NCBI GenBank assembly: GCA_002376965.1
Contig: DFOV01000441.1
Location: 1 to 24,033, forward strand
DNA length: 24,033 nt
Direction of reading: 5' to 3'
DNA from: Gammaproteobacteria bacterium UBA3532
GTDB taxonomy: Bacteria; Pseudomonadota; Gammaproteobacteria; Enterobacterales; UBA3532
Position numbers and translations under genes: made by a program. The notes under the pieces were generated by a model. It was not told the origin of the DNA. It made no database searches and saw only the letters and a program-made list of their open reading frames with translations. Within the stretch, counting starts at the first letter, position 1. Each line of letters starts with the position of its first letter. Shown piece by piece: positions 1-7,814 of the stretch.

Positions 1-167
1 CTATATCTTACAAACATTCCACATCAAGTCACTTAAACTAAATATTAGCGAAAAGCAAAGCTGGAAACTAGGTTCCAAGTGGGCAAAATTCCGACGGTTC
101 AATAGATAGTTCAAGCAAATAAAAAGACGGTCCTTACGGATCAGAATATTCAACGCTAAGAGAGCAT

Positions 168-353
168 ATGAAAAGAAAACCGATAGACTTACAACTTAAC
201 ATGCAACACAGCATCGAGCAGCTACACCAACTAGAGCAACTGAAACAGGACAACACGCCTTATTATGCTCATCTGAAACGCTGCGTAGATATCGCACACC
301 GCTGGTCCAACAGCCACAGTGGTAGCAATTCAAATCCGCCATCGAATAAATAG
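168..353 (+). CDS. Small hypothetical protein (61 aa)
   Basis: I do not recognise this protein. It is a 61-residue, polar, soluble product rich in Gln, His, Lys and Asn, probably helical in the first 45 residues, with a low-complexity Ser/Asn/Pro/Gly tail. No signal peptide, membrane segment or cysteine motif is visible (one Cys). A purine-rich stretch (AAGAGAG) lies just upstream of the ATG and could serve as ribosome binding site. Its stop codon runs straight into a strong hairpin terminator, which supports it being a real transcribed gene. It converges on the EAL-domain gene. A chance reading frame remains possible because the protein is short. Confidence 0.5.
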   Translation: MKRKPIDLQLNMQHSIEQLHQLEQLKQDNTPYYAHLKRCVDIAHRWSNSHSGSNSNPPSNK

Positions 354-373
354 CCCAAAAATCTTTTTGGGCT
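352..373. terminator. Bidirectional hairpin terminator between convergent genes
   Basis: A near-perfect inverted repeat, AGCCCAAAAA then two bases then TTTTTGGGCT, sits between the stop codon of the small gene at 168-353 and the stop codon of the EAL gene at 372. The A-run and T-run in the arms give a U-tract on either transcript, so it can end transcription from both sides. It overlaps the last bases of both coding regions, a compact arrangement. Confidence 0.8.
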
Positions 374-2729
374 ATACCACTACCGCAGTCTTAGTAGGCT
401 TGCCATCAAACGACTCCGGCTCAAAAGCCTTCAACCAATCATCAAACTGCTCTAAGGGCATCGGCTTCGCCAAATAGAACCCCTGAATAATATCGCACCC
501 CATTTCGCGCAACATATTCAGTGACGCTTGGTTTTCTACTCCCTCTGCAATCACTGTCACGCCCAAGTGGTGGGCCATATCAATGGTAGAGCGAACAATC
601 TTCTGATCATCTTCGCTGGTATCCAGATTCAGCACGAACGACTTATCAATTTTCAATTCGTGTATGGGTAATGACTTCATCTGAGCCAAAGATGAAAAGC
701 CGGTGCCAAAATCATCCATCGAGATTTTGAACCCTTGATCATAGAATGTCTGAAGATGGCGAATGGCTTTTTTCGGGTCACTGATCATCGCGCTCTCTGT
801 AATTTCCAACACCACCAGTGACTTATCGACCTCCATACACTCCACTGTTTCGATAAAATGCTCAACCAGCTCGTCCTGCAAAATATCTTTTGCTGAAAGG
901 TTAATCCCAACCGCCAAGCGTATCCCCTGCTCCTGCCACAGCCTGATACGGCTCACTACATGATGAAAGACCCAACGACTGATATGTGAAATAGCACCAG
1001 ACTGCTCGGCGAGAGGAATAAACTCATCAGGGAACATACGCCCCATTTCCTCGTCTTCCCAGCGAATTAATGCCTCGGCATGATGAACCCTACGTTCGCG
1101 CAACGAATATTGAGGCTGGAAATACATCTCAAACTTTTCGTTGGCTATTGCGTACTGCAAACGATTCGTCACTTTTAGCTGACGCATATGGATTTCATCA
1201 TCACCTTTTTGATAGATAGCATAAGGCAACCTATTGCGCTGCGCTTTGTTAAGTACCAACAAGGCACGCCTCAATAACTCATCAAAACTATCACCCTGCT
1301 CAGGATACAAAACAAAACTCATCACCGGTTCAACGCTGATTTCTATGGTATCCAGCACCATCGGAACCGATAGCGTTGCCAGCATGTCATCGGCCGCATC
1401 GCTGATATCGTCCCTGGCCAGCTCATCATATATCACTAAAAATTGCGCACCTTCCAAGCGAGCCAGCTTGCTGTTGCTGCCAAACAGGCGGCGTATGTAA
1501 AAAACGACACGCATTAAAATCTGATCAGAAATCTGACGCCCATAGGCATAATCCAGCTGTTGATAGTTGGCCAGTTGCAATACCCCAAGCACGAACCGGT
1601 AGTCAGGATTTTCTTTAACCTGCCGCGATATGATATCACTCAAACAGTTTCGGTTGAGCAACCCTGTTAGCAGGTCGTGACCGGCTTGAAATTTAATGTG
1701 CTTTTCACGTGCATCGATAGCATGTTGCATATCATTGAGCTTATCCCCCAACACACCAAACTCATTGCTCTCCTTTAGACAGACTTCGTTAGAATAATCA
1801 CCACCAGCGATGCGAACAGCCGCTTTAACCAGCGACTCAATAGGATGCGAGACTCGACGAGCCAACAGGATTGCGATACACGCAGCCAGCACCATGACCA
1901 CAATTCCGACGCCAATCACCTGATGACGTAACGGGCGAAAAGCGGCAATCGCGTCGGTTAACGATGTCGACAATAACGCAGAAATCCGCTGACTATCTCC
2001 AACCCGCAAAGAGACCTCGCTGCTTAACCAATTATCTTGCTGCAAACTCCCGAGAGTGCGGCTCATCACCTCCGAGAAGCCCTTTTCGTTACCATCTAAC
2101 GCTGGAAACCGGTCATCCATCGTCGAAATCACCGAAACAGGATTAGCCGCATCACTCTGAAATACCAAAGCAATATCGGTTTTAGTAATTTCTTTCAGCT
2201 CACCGAGCAAGCCACGATCAATCACGAAACCCAGCCCTACCCAGGCAATCAAATGAGGGGCTCGCACCGGAACCAATACCACTTTATAGGGAAGCTCTTC
2301 CGCCACTACTAATAAAACAAAGTTTCTCCCTGAATCAGCCACCCCCTGACGAATATCAGAGGTAATCCCGGCTAAATCATGAGTACTGACAATCACATCA
2401 CCATCGGGCCGAACCAAGAACATCATATCGGCACCAATGCGTTCGCCATGATTGGCTAACACACTGGTGATGGTATTCTTCTCATTAGTCGCTATCGCGC
2501 GTTTAAAGCCAAAGTCACCAACCAATAACGACGCTCGTTGGCGCAGCTGCGTGGTATTTTGCTCCAATACCGCGCTAAACACGCGCTCAGCGATATCCAG
2601 CTCATCTTCTGCATTGGCTTTTATATGCTCATTAGTCGCCTGCAACACAATAAACATGGTTGAAAACAAGGTAACGCCAAGCAACGCAACCAGAAGCAAA
2701 AACAGACTATTTCGGAAACTTAACGACAT
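372..2729 (-). CDS. Membrane EAL-domain c-di-GMP phosphodiesterase with degenerate GGDEF domain
   Basis: Predicted inner-membrane protein (785 aa) that hydrolyses cyclic di-GMP in response to a periplasmic signal. In order: membrane helix (about 8-30), periplasmic Cache-like sensor (about 31-268), second helix (271-290), HAMP linker (291-343), GGDEF-type domain (about 345-505) and EAL domain (about 527-775). The GGDEF active site reads EGAQF (426-430), so diguanylate cyclase activity is very unlikely; such domains often bind GTP or act as allosteric modules. The EAL domain looks active: EAL at 552-554, NLS Asn at 610, EITES at 91-95 of the domain core, the DDFGTG loop beginning at 672, EGVE at 729. 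No strong Shine-Dalgarno is visible before the ATG. It is transcribed alone, away from the tRNA gene. The sensor ligand is unknown. Confidence 0.9.
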   Translation of the reverse strand: MSLSFRNSLFLLLVALLGVTLFSTMFIVLQATNEHIKANAEDELDIAERVFSAVLEQNTTQLRQRASLLVGDFGFKRAIATNEKNTITSVLANHGERIGADMMFLVRPDGDVIVSTHDLAGITSDIRQGVADSGRNFVLLVVAEELPYKVVLVPVRAPHLIAWVGLGFVIDRGLLGELKEITKTDIALVFQSDAANPVSVISTMDDRFPALDGNEKGFSEVMSRTLGSLQQDNWLSSEVSLRVGDSQRISALLSTSLTDAIAAFRPLRHQVIGVGIVVMVLAACIAILLARRVSHPIESLVKAAVRIAGGDYSNEVCLKESNEFGVLGDKLNDMQHAIDAREKHIKFQAGHDLLTGLLNRNCLSDIISRQVKENPDYRFVLGVLQLANYQQLDYAYGRQISDQILMRVVFYIRRLFGSNSKLARLEGAQFLVIYDELARDDISDAADDMLATLSVPMVLDTIEISVEPVMSFVLYPEQGDSFDELLRRALLVLNKAQRNRLPYAIYQKGDDEIHMRQLKVTNRLQYAIANEKFEMYFQPQYSLRERRVHHAEALIRWEDEEMGRMFPDEFIPLAEQSGAISHISRWVFHHVVSRIRLWQEQGIRLAVGINLSAKDILQDELVEHFIETVECMEVDKSLVVLEITESAMISDPKKAIRHLQTFYDQGFKISMDDFGTGFSSLAQMKSLPIHELKIDKSFVLNLDTSEDDQKIVRSTIDMAHHLGVTVIAEGVENQASLNMLREMGCDIIQGFYLAKPMPLEQFDDWLKAFEPESFDGKPTKTAVVV

Positions 2730-2896
2730 AAATGCGACATAAATAAATTGAAAAGTACGAGATTTATCTACCTTAACTATAGTCGATAGAGCGCCTTTTG
2801 CTCACTTTTCATGCTCGTTGACGAAGATGCAACACAACATGCCACAAACAACACAATCCCCTAATAATTCTACGTGCAATCTGAAAAAACCGGTGC

Positions 2897-2910
2897 TACT
2901 ATACGCGCCG
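2897..2910 (+). promoter_or_regulatory. Possible tRNA promoter -10 and GC-rich discriminator
   Basis: A TACTAT/TATACG hexamer is followed directly by GCGCCG, about 30 bases before the mature tRNA 5' end. A GC-rich discriminator after the -10 is typical of stringently controlled stable-RNA promoters. I could not find a convincing -35 hexamer at standard spacing, so this is tentative. Confidence 0.35.
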
Positions 2911-2933
2911 GTATTTCAAATACCATCCTGAAT

Positions 2934-3018
2934 GCCCAGGTGGCGGAATTGGTAGACGCGCTAGTTTCAGGTATTAGTGACTTCGGTCGTGGAGGTTCAA
3001 GTCCTCTCCTGGGCACCA
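2934..3018 (+). tRNA. tRNA-Leu (anticodon CAG)
   Basis: An 85-base class II tRNA. The acceptor stem GCCCAGG pairs with CCTGGGC, followed by discriminator A and an encoded CCA. The D arm (GGCGGAATTGGTAGACGC) and T arm (GGTTCAAGTCC) are canonical for Leu. The anticodon stem CTAGT/ATTAG, with one G-T pair, encloses the loop TTCAGGT, giving anticodon CAG for CUG codons. The extended variable arm TGACTTCGGTCG is present. It closely resembles E. coli leuPQVT tRNAs. Just downstream (3020-3049) is a nested inverted repeat (CTGTTT...AAACAG around TCGCT...AGCGA) that could aid 3' processing or termination but has no T-tract. No duplicated tRNA 3' end (att site) is seen in the window. Confidence 0.97.
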
Positions 3019-3214
3019 TCTGTTTCGCTAGCAAGCGAGCATCAAACAGCACCCCTCTCTAGCTAGTCACCTAAAACCAGTTTCCGTGCAAGTCAACCTG
3101 CTTTGGCTAGACGCTATTGACGCCTACTCAATTCTAATGGAAGTCCCTCAAAAATTGCTCTAGCTGGCTAGCCACAGCCAACACTGTTAACTACAGTTGT
3201 CACAGTAGCGTCAT

Positions 3215-3228
3215 ATGATTCAAATCAA
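3215..3228. promoter_or_regulatory. Candidate FNR/Anr-type box upstream of the porin gene
   Basis: ATGAT-N4-ATCAA matches the FNR/Anr consensus TTGAT-N4-ATCAA at 9 of 10 defined bases. It is centred 41-42 bases upstream of a possible start site near 3263, with a plausible -10 (TACCAT, 3251-3256), which is the class II activator position. A partial Fur-like stretch (ATTATCATTTAC, 3242-3253) overlaps that -10. Matching was by eye with no genome-wide model, so chance is possible. Confidence 0.35.
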
Positions 3229-3288
3229 TTAAATACGACGCATTATCATTTACCATCTCGGTAATCAGCCAAAAATAGAAGAAACAGT

Positions 3289-4250
3289 ATGATGCTAACC
3301 AGAATTGCCCTCCAAACATCGGCAATGATTGCTTCAATAGTTGCAGTTTCACCGACAGCAATTTCACAAGCTGAGTTTAATGACCGCATTGAATTTGGCG
3401 GAACCATCGAGGTCGAAGCAAGTTATGCCGATCATGATATAGACGGCTCCAGTAGCGATCTGGTGGTAGCCACTGTAGCCCTTGAACTAGCAGCAGAAAT
3501 TGCGCCTAATGTGAACGCTTTTGTCGCAACCTTATATGAGGAAGACGATACCGATCTGGAAATTGATGTTGCTACGCTAACAATCGACCAGCTGCTAAAT
3601 AGCCCACTGTCTCTGACTCTCGGTCAGGATTACCTTCCTTTTGGGCGATACGAAACAGCGTTGGTGAACGATACCCTCGCCTTAGAGCTGGGTGAAACCC
3701 GTGAAACCATGGGTATGCTGACATTTTCTCAAAGCGGTCTCTCGCTATCAGCATTCGTCTTCAATGGCGACCACGACTCTAGCAACCAAAGCACCCTGGA
3801 AAACTTTGGTCTTTCACTGGGGTTTGAAAATGATAACGTAGCAATCGGCGCTGATTACTTGGGTAATATTTGGAAAGCGATGCCGAGTTGGTTGAATCAC
3901 CGATAGATGATGATGCAGTCGCAGGTTATGCCGTGCATGGCGCACTTCACTTTGCACCTTTTCATCTGAATGCAGAGTACCTGAAAAGTGATGAAATCAG
4001 TGATCTAGGTGATGCCGAAATCGAAGCCACACAGCTTGAAGCATCATTTGATCTAGGCAACTGGACCTTAGCAACTGCCTATCAGACAACCGATGATGCA
4101 GAAGGCTTTTTGCCAGAAACTCGCATATCACTCGGCGCATCAACAGAGCTGATGGAAAATGTGGGCTTGGGCATTGAGATTTGGCGAGACGAGGATTACG
4201 ACGACAGCGAAGCTGATAATCTGGTGCTTCAAATCGCAGCGTCGTTCTAA
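3289..4250 (+). pseudogene. Frameshifted LbtU-like outer-membrane (siderophore) porin
   Basis: The 5' part (3289-3906) encodes a signal peptide (about 1-28, ending SQA) and a beta-barrel-like N-terminal half of alternating hydrophobic/polar segments, including GQDYLPFGRYET and a Leu-Gly-Glu-Thr-Arg-Glu motif. After GADYLGNI (3868-3870) it leaves frame and stops at 3904-3906. The rest of the barrel continues in the -1 frame from 3870 (TTG GAA AGC..., LESDAELVESP) and ends at 4250 with the C-terminal Phe usual for outer-membrane barrels. Restoring one T in the run ATTTGG at 3869-3873 gives a continuous 320-residue protein, close to the length I expect for LbtU-family siderophore porins. Family assignment is from remembered sequence likeness. 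There is no X-XXY-YYZ slippery heptamer, so programmed frameshifting is unlikely; a recent single-base deletion or a sequencing error fits better. ATG at 3292 is an alternative start. Confidence 0.65.
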
Positions 4251-4280
4251 TAACAGAACGTCAATGCATTCAACTGGAAA

Positions 4281-4319
4281 TACGCTCCCCGAGCGAGCAC
4301 TATCGTTCGGGGGAGCGTA
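4281..4319. terminator. Hairpin between the porin and ABC permease genes
   Basis: A long stem pairs TACGCTCCCCGAGCGA with TCGTTCGGGGGAGCGTA around a 6-base loop, with one bulged base and one G-T pair. It lies between two convergent stop codons (4250 and 4328). T-tracts are short on both sides (ATTTCC on the minus strand), so it may act as a weak bidirectional terminator or as a transcript-end stabilising stem. Confidence 0.6.
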
Positions 4320-4327
4320 AACTCGAC

Positions 4328-5089
4328 CTAACTCTTAAGCCGATAGCCCGTTTTGAATATATAGCTAATCAAGCCCAAGCAAATCAGGAAAAAGAGCAGC
4401 GTCATTCCCAAACTGATCTCCACACTAACATCCGATACACCATAAAAGCTCCAACGAAAACCACTGATCAGATACACAACCGGATTAAACAGGGTAACGG
4501 TTTGCCAAAATTCTGGCAGCATATTGATGGAATAGAAGCTTCCACCTAAAAAGGTTAATGGCGTTACAATCATCAGTGGAATAATCTGCAGCTTCTCCCA
4601 CCCATCGGCCCATAATCCAATAACAAAGCCAAACATACTGAAGGTGACGGCGGTTAATATCAAAAACCCGGCCATCCAAAAAGGATGGGCAATTTCGAAG
4701 GGCACAAAGCACCGCGCTGTTACCAAAATCAGCGTACCGAGTATCACAGACTTGGTGGCCGCCGCGCCAACATAGCCCATAACGACCTCGACTGGCCCGA
4801 TTGGTGCGGAGAGAATTTCGTAGATGGTGCCCGAGTATTTGGGCATATAGATCCCAAATGACGCATTGGACAGGCTTTCGTTTAAAATCGACAGCATCAT
4901 CAGGCCTGGCACAATAAAAGCGCCATAACTAATGCCATCGATCTCCGTCATATACGAACCAATCGCCGAACCAAATACGACAAAGTACAACGATGTTGAA
5001 ATAACCGGCGAAGCCAAGCTTTGGGTCAGGGTGCGAAAAGTTCGCGCCATTTCGAATAAATAGATGGCTTTAATGGCATACCAGTTCAT
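4328..5089 (-). CDS. ABC-2 type exporter permease (YadH-like)
   Basis: Inner-membrane subunit of an ABC-2 exporter, 253 aa with about six membrane helices. It carries the family pattern IVPGLMMLS near residue 60, the ABC-2 signature region [23 protein letters not shown], and the late motif [11 protein letters not shown] followed by [17 protein letters not shown], closely resembling E. coli YadH. The start codon overlaps the ATPase stop by four bases (ATGA, 5086-5089), indicating translational coupling. The substrate cannot be told from sequence; relatives include drug, polysaccharide and NodJ-type exporters. The coding region ends 9 bases from the hairpin at 4281-4319. Confidence 0.88.
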   Translation of the reverse strand: MNWYAIKAIYLFEMARTFRTLTQSLASPVISTSLYFVVFGSAIGSYMTEIDGISYGAFIVPGLMMLSILNESLSNASFGIYMPKYSGTIYEILSAPIGPVEVVMGYVGAAATKSVILGTLILVTARCFVPFEIAHPFWMAGFLILTAVTFSMFGFVIGLWADGWEKLQIIPLMIVTPLTFLGGSFYSINMLPEFWQTVTLFNPVVYLISGFRWSFYGVSDVSVEISLGMTLLFFLICLGLISYIFKTGYRLKS

Positions 5090-6009
5090 GATTGACCTCG
5101 CACCAGATTGACAAAAATATCTTCCAGAGAGCTTTGTGACGACTGCAAGTCACGAAAATCGATGGCATGTTCATCCAGCTTTTTAAGCAGCCCAGCGATA
5201 CCGGTTTCTTCGCTTTGCACGTCGAAGGTGTAAATCAATTCGTGCCCCTCTGCCGCGAGCTCCAAATCATACTCTCCCAATCCAGAAGGGATGGAGGATA
5301 TCGGCTCGCGTAAGTGCAGGGTTAATTGCTTCTTACCCAGCTTTTTCATCAGCACGGCTTTGTCTTCAACCAGCACGATTTCGCCTTTATTTATGACGCC
5401 AATGCGATCAGCCAGCTCTTCAGCTTCTTCAATATAATGGGTAGTTAAAATAATAGTGACGCCTTGATCGCGCAGCTGGCTGACCAAATCCCACATATCT
5501 CGGCGCAACTCAACATCAACCCCAGCCGTTGGTTCATCGAGAAACAAAATACTCGGCTCATGAGACAAAGCTTTAGCAATCAATACCCGCCGTTTCATGC
5601 CACCAGACAAGCTCAGAATTTTGCTGTCTTTTTTATCCCATAGGGATAAATCTCGCAGCACCTTCTCGATATGCTTTGGATTGTCGGGTTTACCAAAGAG
5701 GCCGCGACTAAGCTTCATAGTTGCAGCGACAGATTCAAAAACATCGGTAGTCAATTCTTGGGGAACCAGTCCGATGGCACTGCGCGTGTGTCGGAAATCT
5801 TTGATGATATCGTGACCATCCACTTCCACGCTGCCACTTGTTGGATTAACAATACCACAAATAGTACTGATCAACGTTGTTTTACCCGCACCGTTAGGTC
5901 CAAGTAGGGCGAAGATTTCACCTTTATTAATGTCTAGGCACACATCATTAAGCGCCTGAAAACCGTTGGGGTAAGACTTATTTAAATGCTTTACCGAGAT
6001 AACCGCCAC
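5086..6009 (-). CDS. ABC exporter ATP-binding protein (YadG-like)
   Basis: Cytoplasmic ATPase (307 aa) that powers the adjacent permease. Walker A GPNGAGKT at 37-44, Q-loop Gln 84, signature LSGGM at 134-138, Walker B ILFLDEP with Asp158-Glu159, and H-loop His191 are all intact. The C-terminal 90 residues form the accessory domain typical of DrrA/YadG ATPases, and identity to YadG is evident by eye ([27 protein letters not shown]). I chose GTG at 6007-6009 because AAAGGAG (6017-6023) sits 7 bases upstream; the reading frame stays open further up to 6054 but lacks such a site. Forms a two-gene operon with the permease. Confidence 0.9.
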   Translation of the reverse strand: MAVISVKHLNKSYPNGFQALNDVCLDINKGEIFALLGPNGAGKTTLISTICGIVNPTSGSVEVDGHDIIKDFRHTRSAIGLVPQELTTDVFESVAATMKLSRGLFGKPDNPKHIEKVLRDLSLWDKKDSKILSLSGGMKRRVLIAKALSHEPSILFLDEPTAGVDVELRRDMWDLVSQLRDQGVTIILTTHYIEEAEELADRIGVINKGEIVLVEDKAVLMKKLGKKQLTLHLREPISSIPSGLGEYDLELAAEGHELIYTFDVQSEETGIAGLLKKLDEHAIDFRDLQSSQSSLEDIFVNLVRGQS

Positions 6010-6042
6010 GTTATAGCTCCTTTGCTTGTCGGCACAGCGACC

Positions 6043-6075
6043 ATCATAACTCACGTACTCAGCTATCGCGATAGC
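6043..6075 (-). promoter_or_regulatory. Candidate promoter and 14-bp palindromic operator for the ABC exporter
   Basis: GCTATCGCGATAGC (6062-6075) is a perfect 14-bp palindrome about 53 bases before the ATPase start. A TATGAT hexamer on the minus strand (6048-6043) could be a -10; at 17-bp spacing the -35 would fall inside the palindrome. That geometry suits a repressor operator, but I do not recognise the regulator. Confidence 0.35.
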
Positions 6076-6194
6076 AGGTTATGGCGGGCTGCGAAAATAT
6101 TGGATGCTATTAAGTGTGCTTATCGAAACACCCCACGCACTGACGAGCACCTCCCTATTTCGGAGCACCAGCCCTTAGGAGATTTGCGCCACCA

Positions 6195-6229
6195 TGCACC
6201 AAAGCGGCACCCTCGCACCATATTGTAGC
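6195..6229. promoter_or_regulatory. Two tandem NtrC-like enhancer sites
   Basis: TGCACCAAAGCGGCACC (6195-6211) matches the glnA-type NtrC site TGCACCAAAATGGTGCA at about 12 of 17 bases. GCACCATATTGTAGC (6215-6229) matches GCACTATATTGGTGC at 12 of 15. Their centres are about 19 bp apart (two helical turns) and lie about 140-170 bp upstream of the sigma-54 promoter, the usual enhancer distance. The right half-sites are imperfect. Confidence 0.45.
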
Positions 6230-6364
6230 GTAATCTTGGCGCAATTTTTAATCAAAGCTTAACAAGATCCAAAGTACATCCTTATGCTCGCCGGATTAGC
6301 ATATAAAAACATGATAATTATCAACTTTCACCTAACAATTCGATATACAACGCATTTCTTAAAC

Positions 6365-6380
6365 CGGCATATATCTTGCG
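6365..6380 (+). promoter_or_regulatory. Sigma-54 (RpoN) promoter of amt
   Basis: CGGCATATATCTTGCG fits the -24/-12 consensus TGGCAC-N5-TTGCW: the invariant GG (6366-6367) and GC (6378-6379) are separated by exactly 10 bases and the TTGC block is perfect. Together with upstream NtrC-like sites this predicts induction of the ammonium transporter under nitrogen limitation, as for glnK-amtB in other proteobacteria. Confidence 0.65.
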
Positions 6381-6502
6381 TTGAATCAGTAAAAAAGTGG
6401 GTATAACCAATAACCACTCCACGGAAGGCTACAAATTCGGTGCAGGGAAACCACCCTTATTTTAACAGTTTGCATCTATTTAGCGCTTTGTGGAGTTTAG
6501 TG

Positions 6503-7801
6503 ATGAAAAAGTTACACACATTATTTTTATTAATAGGCCTCCTGGCCCTGCCCGTCAGTGTCCATGCATCTGAGGGTATGTCTAACCTTGATATGGCTTG
6601 GGTAGTAATAGCCTCAGCTCTGGTTTTTTTCATGCAAGCCGGTTTTGCTTTACTCGAAAGCGGCTGTGCTCGCTCGAAGAACTCGGTCAACGTCATCATG
6701 AAAAACTATGTTGACGTTTGCATCGGCAGTATGGTGTTTTGGCTGGTTGGTTATGGGTTGATGTTTGGCAGCAACCCAACCGGATGGTTCGGTAGCGATC
6801 ACTTCCTATGGACTGATTTCTCAGCTGCCGACTACACCTTCATTCTATATCAAACGATGTTTGCCGCCACCGCTGCAACGATCGTTTCCGGCGCTATTGC
6901 CGAGCGCACCCAATATCACGGCTATCTGGCCGGAGCCATCGTGATTATGGCTTTTATTTATCCAGTTTTTGGTTCATGGAGCTGGGGAAGCCGCTATGAA
7001 GGAAGCGGCTGGTTAGCCGACCTAGGCTTTATTGACTTCGCTGGCTCTACGGTAGTTCATAGTGTTGGTGCCTGGGTTGCTCTAGCAGCTCTTATGGCGG
7101 TTAAACCCCGTTTGGGTCGTTACGATGCCCAAGGGCGTCCACGCCATATTCCAGGCCATAATCTGACTTCTGTCGCACTAGGTGGTTTTATTTTATGGCT
7201 CGGCTGGTTTGGCTTTAATGGCGGCAGCACGCTTGCCGCTACCCAAGATATTGGTCTTATTGTGTTAAATACCCACTTGGCCGCCTGCGCCGCGGGGTCT
7301 AGCGCCCTGCTCACCATGCTGCTGCAACGTCGCCCGGTATTAATGACGGTAACGGTTAATGGCAGCATCGGAGGCCTGGTTGCCATCACCGCTGGCTGCG
7401 CCACTATGACCCCAAGTTTTGCCATTTTGACCGGCCTGACCGCTGGTGTTGTTGTCGTATTAGGGATGCAGCTGATGGACAAGTTACGCCTTGATGATGT
7501 GGTAGGAGCTGTTCCTGCTCATGGTTTCTGTGGTGCCTGGGGTACGTTGGCTGCGGGGCTTTTTTATCAGGGTGACCTGTTTAATATTGAGCGCTGTATT
7601 GTGCAGTTATTGGGTATTGGTGCGGCCTTATGCTGGGCCTTCCCTGTTGCCTACCTAGTCTATAAAGTTATCGCAAAAACCATTGGTTTACGCGCCAGCA
7701 CCATGGACGAGCAACGCGGGCTGGATTACAGCGAACACTATGAAACAGCCTACCCAGAATTTGACTCTACTGTAATTCACCAGCCAGTGAAAGCAGCGTA
7801 G
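6503..7801 (+). CDS. amt: Ammonium transporter (Amt/MEP family)
   Basis: Inner-membrane ammonium channel/transporter, 432 aa, about 11 helices after a cleavable signal peptide (1-22, cut after VHA). The twin pore histidines are present at His186 (STVVHSVGAW) and His340 (PAHGFCGAWG), as are the AATAATIVSGAIAER segment (121-135) and the GFALLESGCARSKN block (47-60). The cytoplasmic tail (GLDYSEHYETAYPEF, 406-420) resembles the C-terminal coupling region of typical Amts. I chose ATG 6503 because GGAG (6492-6495) is 7 bases upstream and a signal peptide follows at once; an upstream GTG frame at 6440 has no support. A sigma-54 promoter and NtrC-like sites precede it. No glnK gene is adjacent. The next gene begins 13 bases after the stop. 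Confidence 0.95.
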   Translation: MKKLHTLFLLIGLLALPVSVHASEGMSNLDMAWVVIASALVFFMQAGFALLESGCARSKNSVNVIMKNYVDVCIGSMVFWLVGYGLMFGSNPTGWFGSDHFLWTDFSAADYTFILYQTMFAATAATIVSGAIAERTQYHGYLAGAIVIMAFIYPVFGSWSWGSRYEGSGWLADLGFIDFAGSTVVHSVGAWVALAALMAVKPRLGRYDAQGRPRHIPGHNLTSVALGGFILWLGWFGFNGGSTLAATQDIGLIVLNTHLAACAAGSSALLTMLLQRRPVLMTVTVNGSIGGLVAITAGCATMTPSFAILTGLTAGVVVVLGMQLMDKLRLDDVVGAVPAHGFCGAWGTLAAGLFYQGDLFNIERCIVQLLGIGAALCWAFPVAYLVYKVIAKTIGLRASTMDEQRGLDYSEHYETAYPEFDSTVIHQPVKAA

Positions 7802-7814
7802 ATACAGGAGACAG

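Larger units (their letters stand above)
6010..6502. other. Divergent intergenic regulatory region between ABC exporter and amt
   Basis: This 493-base gap between divergent genes contains no convincing gene. It holds the exporter's palindrome (6062-6075), four GCACC repeats within 6155-6220 including two NtrC-like sites, a 12-bp palindrome TGATAATTATCA at 6312-6323 of unknown role, and a sigma-54-type promoter (6365-6380). The leader from the predicted start (near 6391) to the amt ATG is about 110 bases. Confidence 0.6.

Noticed and set aside
2870..3062. Short open frames on both strands over the tRNA-Leu gene
   Set aside because: They are translations of the tRNA itself and its flanks; similar false proteins appear over many tRNA genes.
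2934..3288. tRNA-Leu as the attachment site of an integrated element
   Set aside because: No integrase gene and no second copy of the tRNA 3' end are present in the window.
3864..3875. Programmed -1 ribosomal frameshift in the porin gene
   Set aside because: No X-XXY-YYZ slippery heptamer or downstream stem is seen, and porins of this kind do not need two products; a one-base deletion is simpler.
6237..6254. Second sigma-54-like element (TTGGCGCAATTTTTAA)
   Set aside because: The -24 GG is present but the -12 GC is missing at the required 10-base spacing; the element at 6365-6380 fits far better.
6312..6323. TGATAATTATCA as a Fur box before amt
   Set aside because: It is a perfect palindrome but lacks the central bases of the 7-1-7 Fur pattern and is too short; AT-rich palindromes of this kind arise easily.
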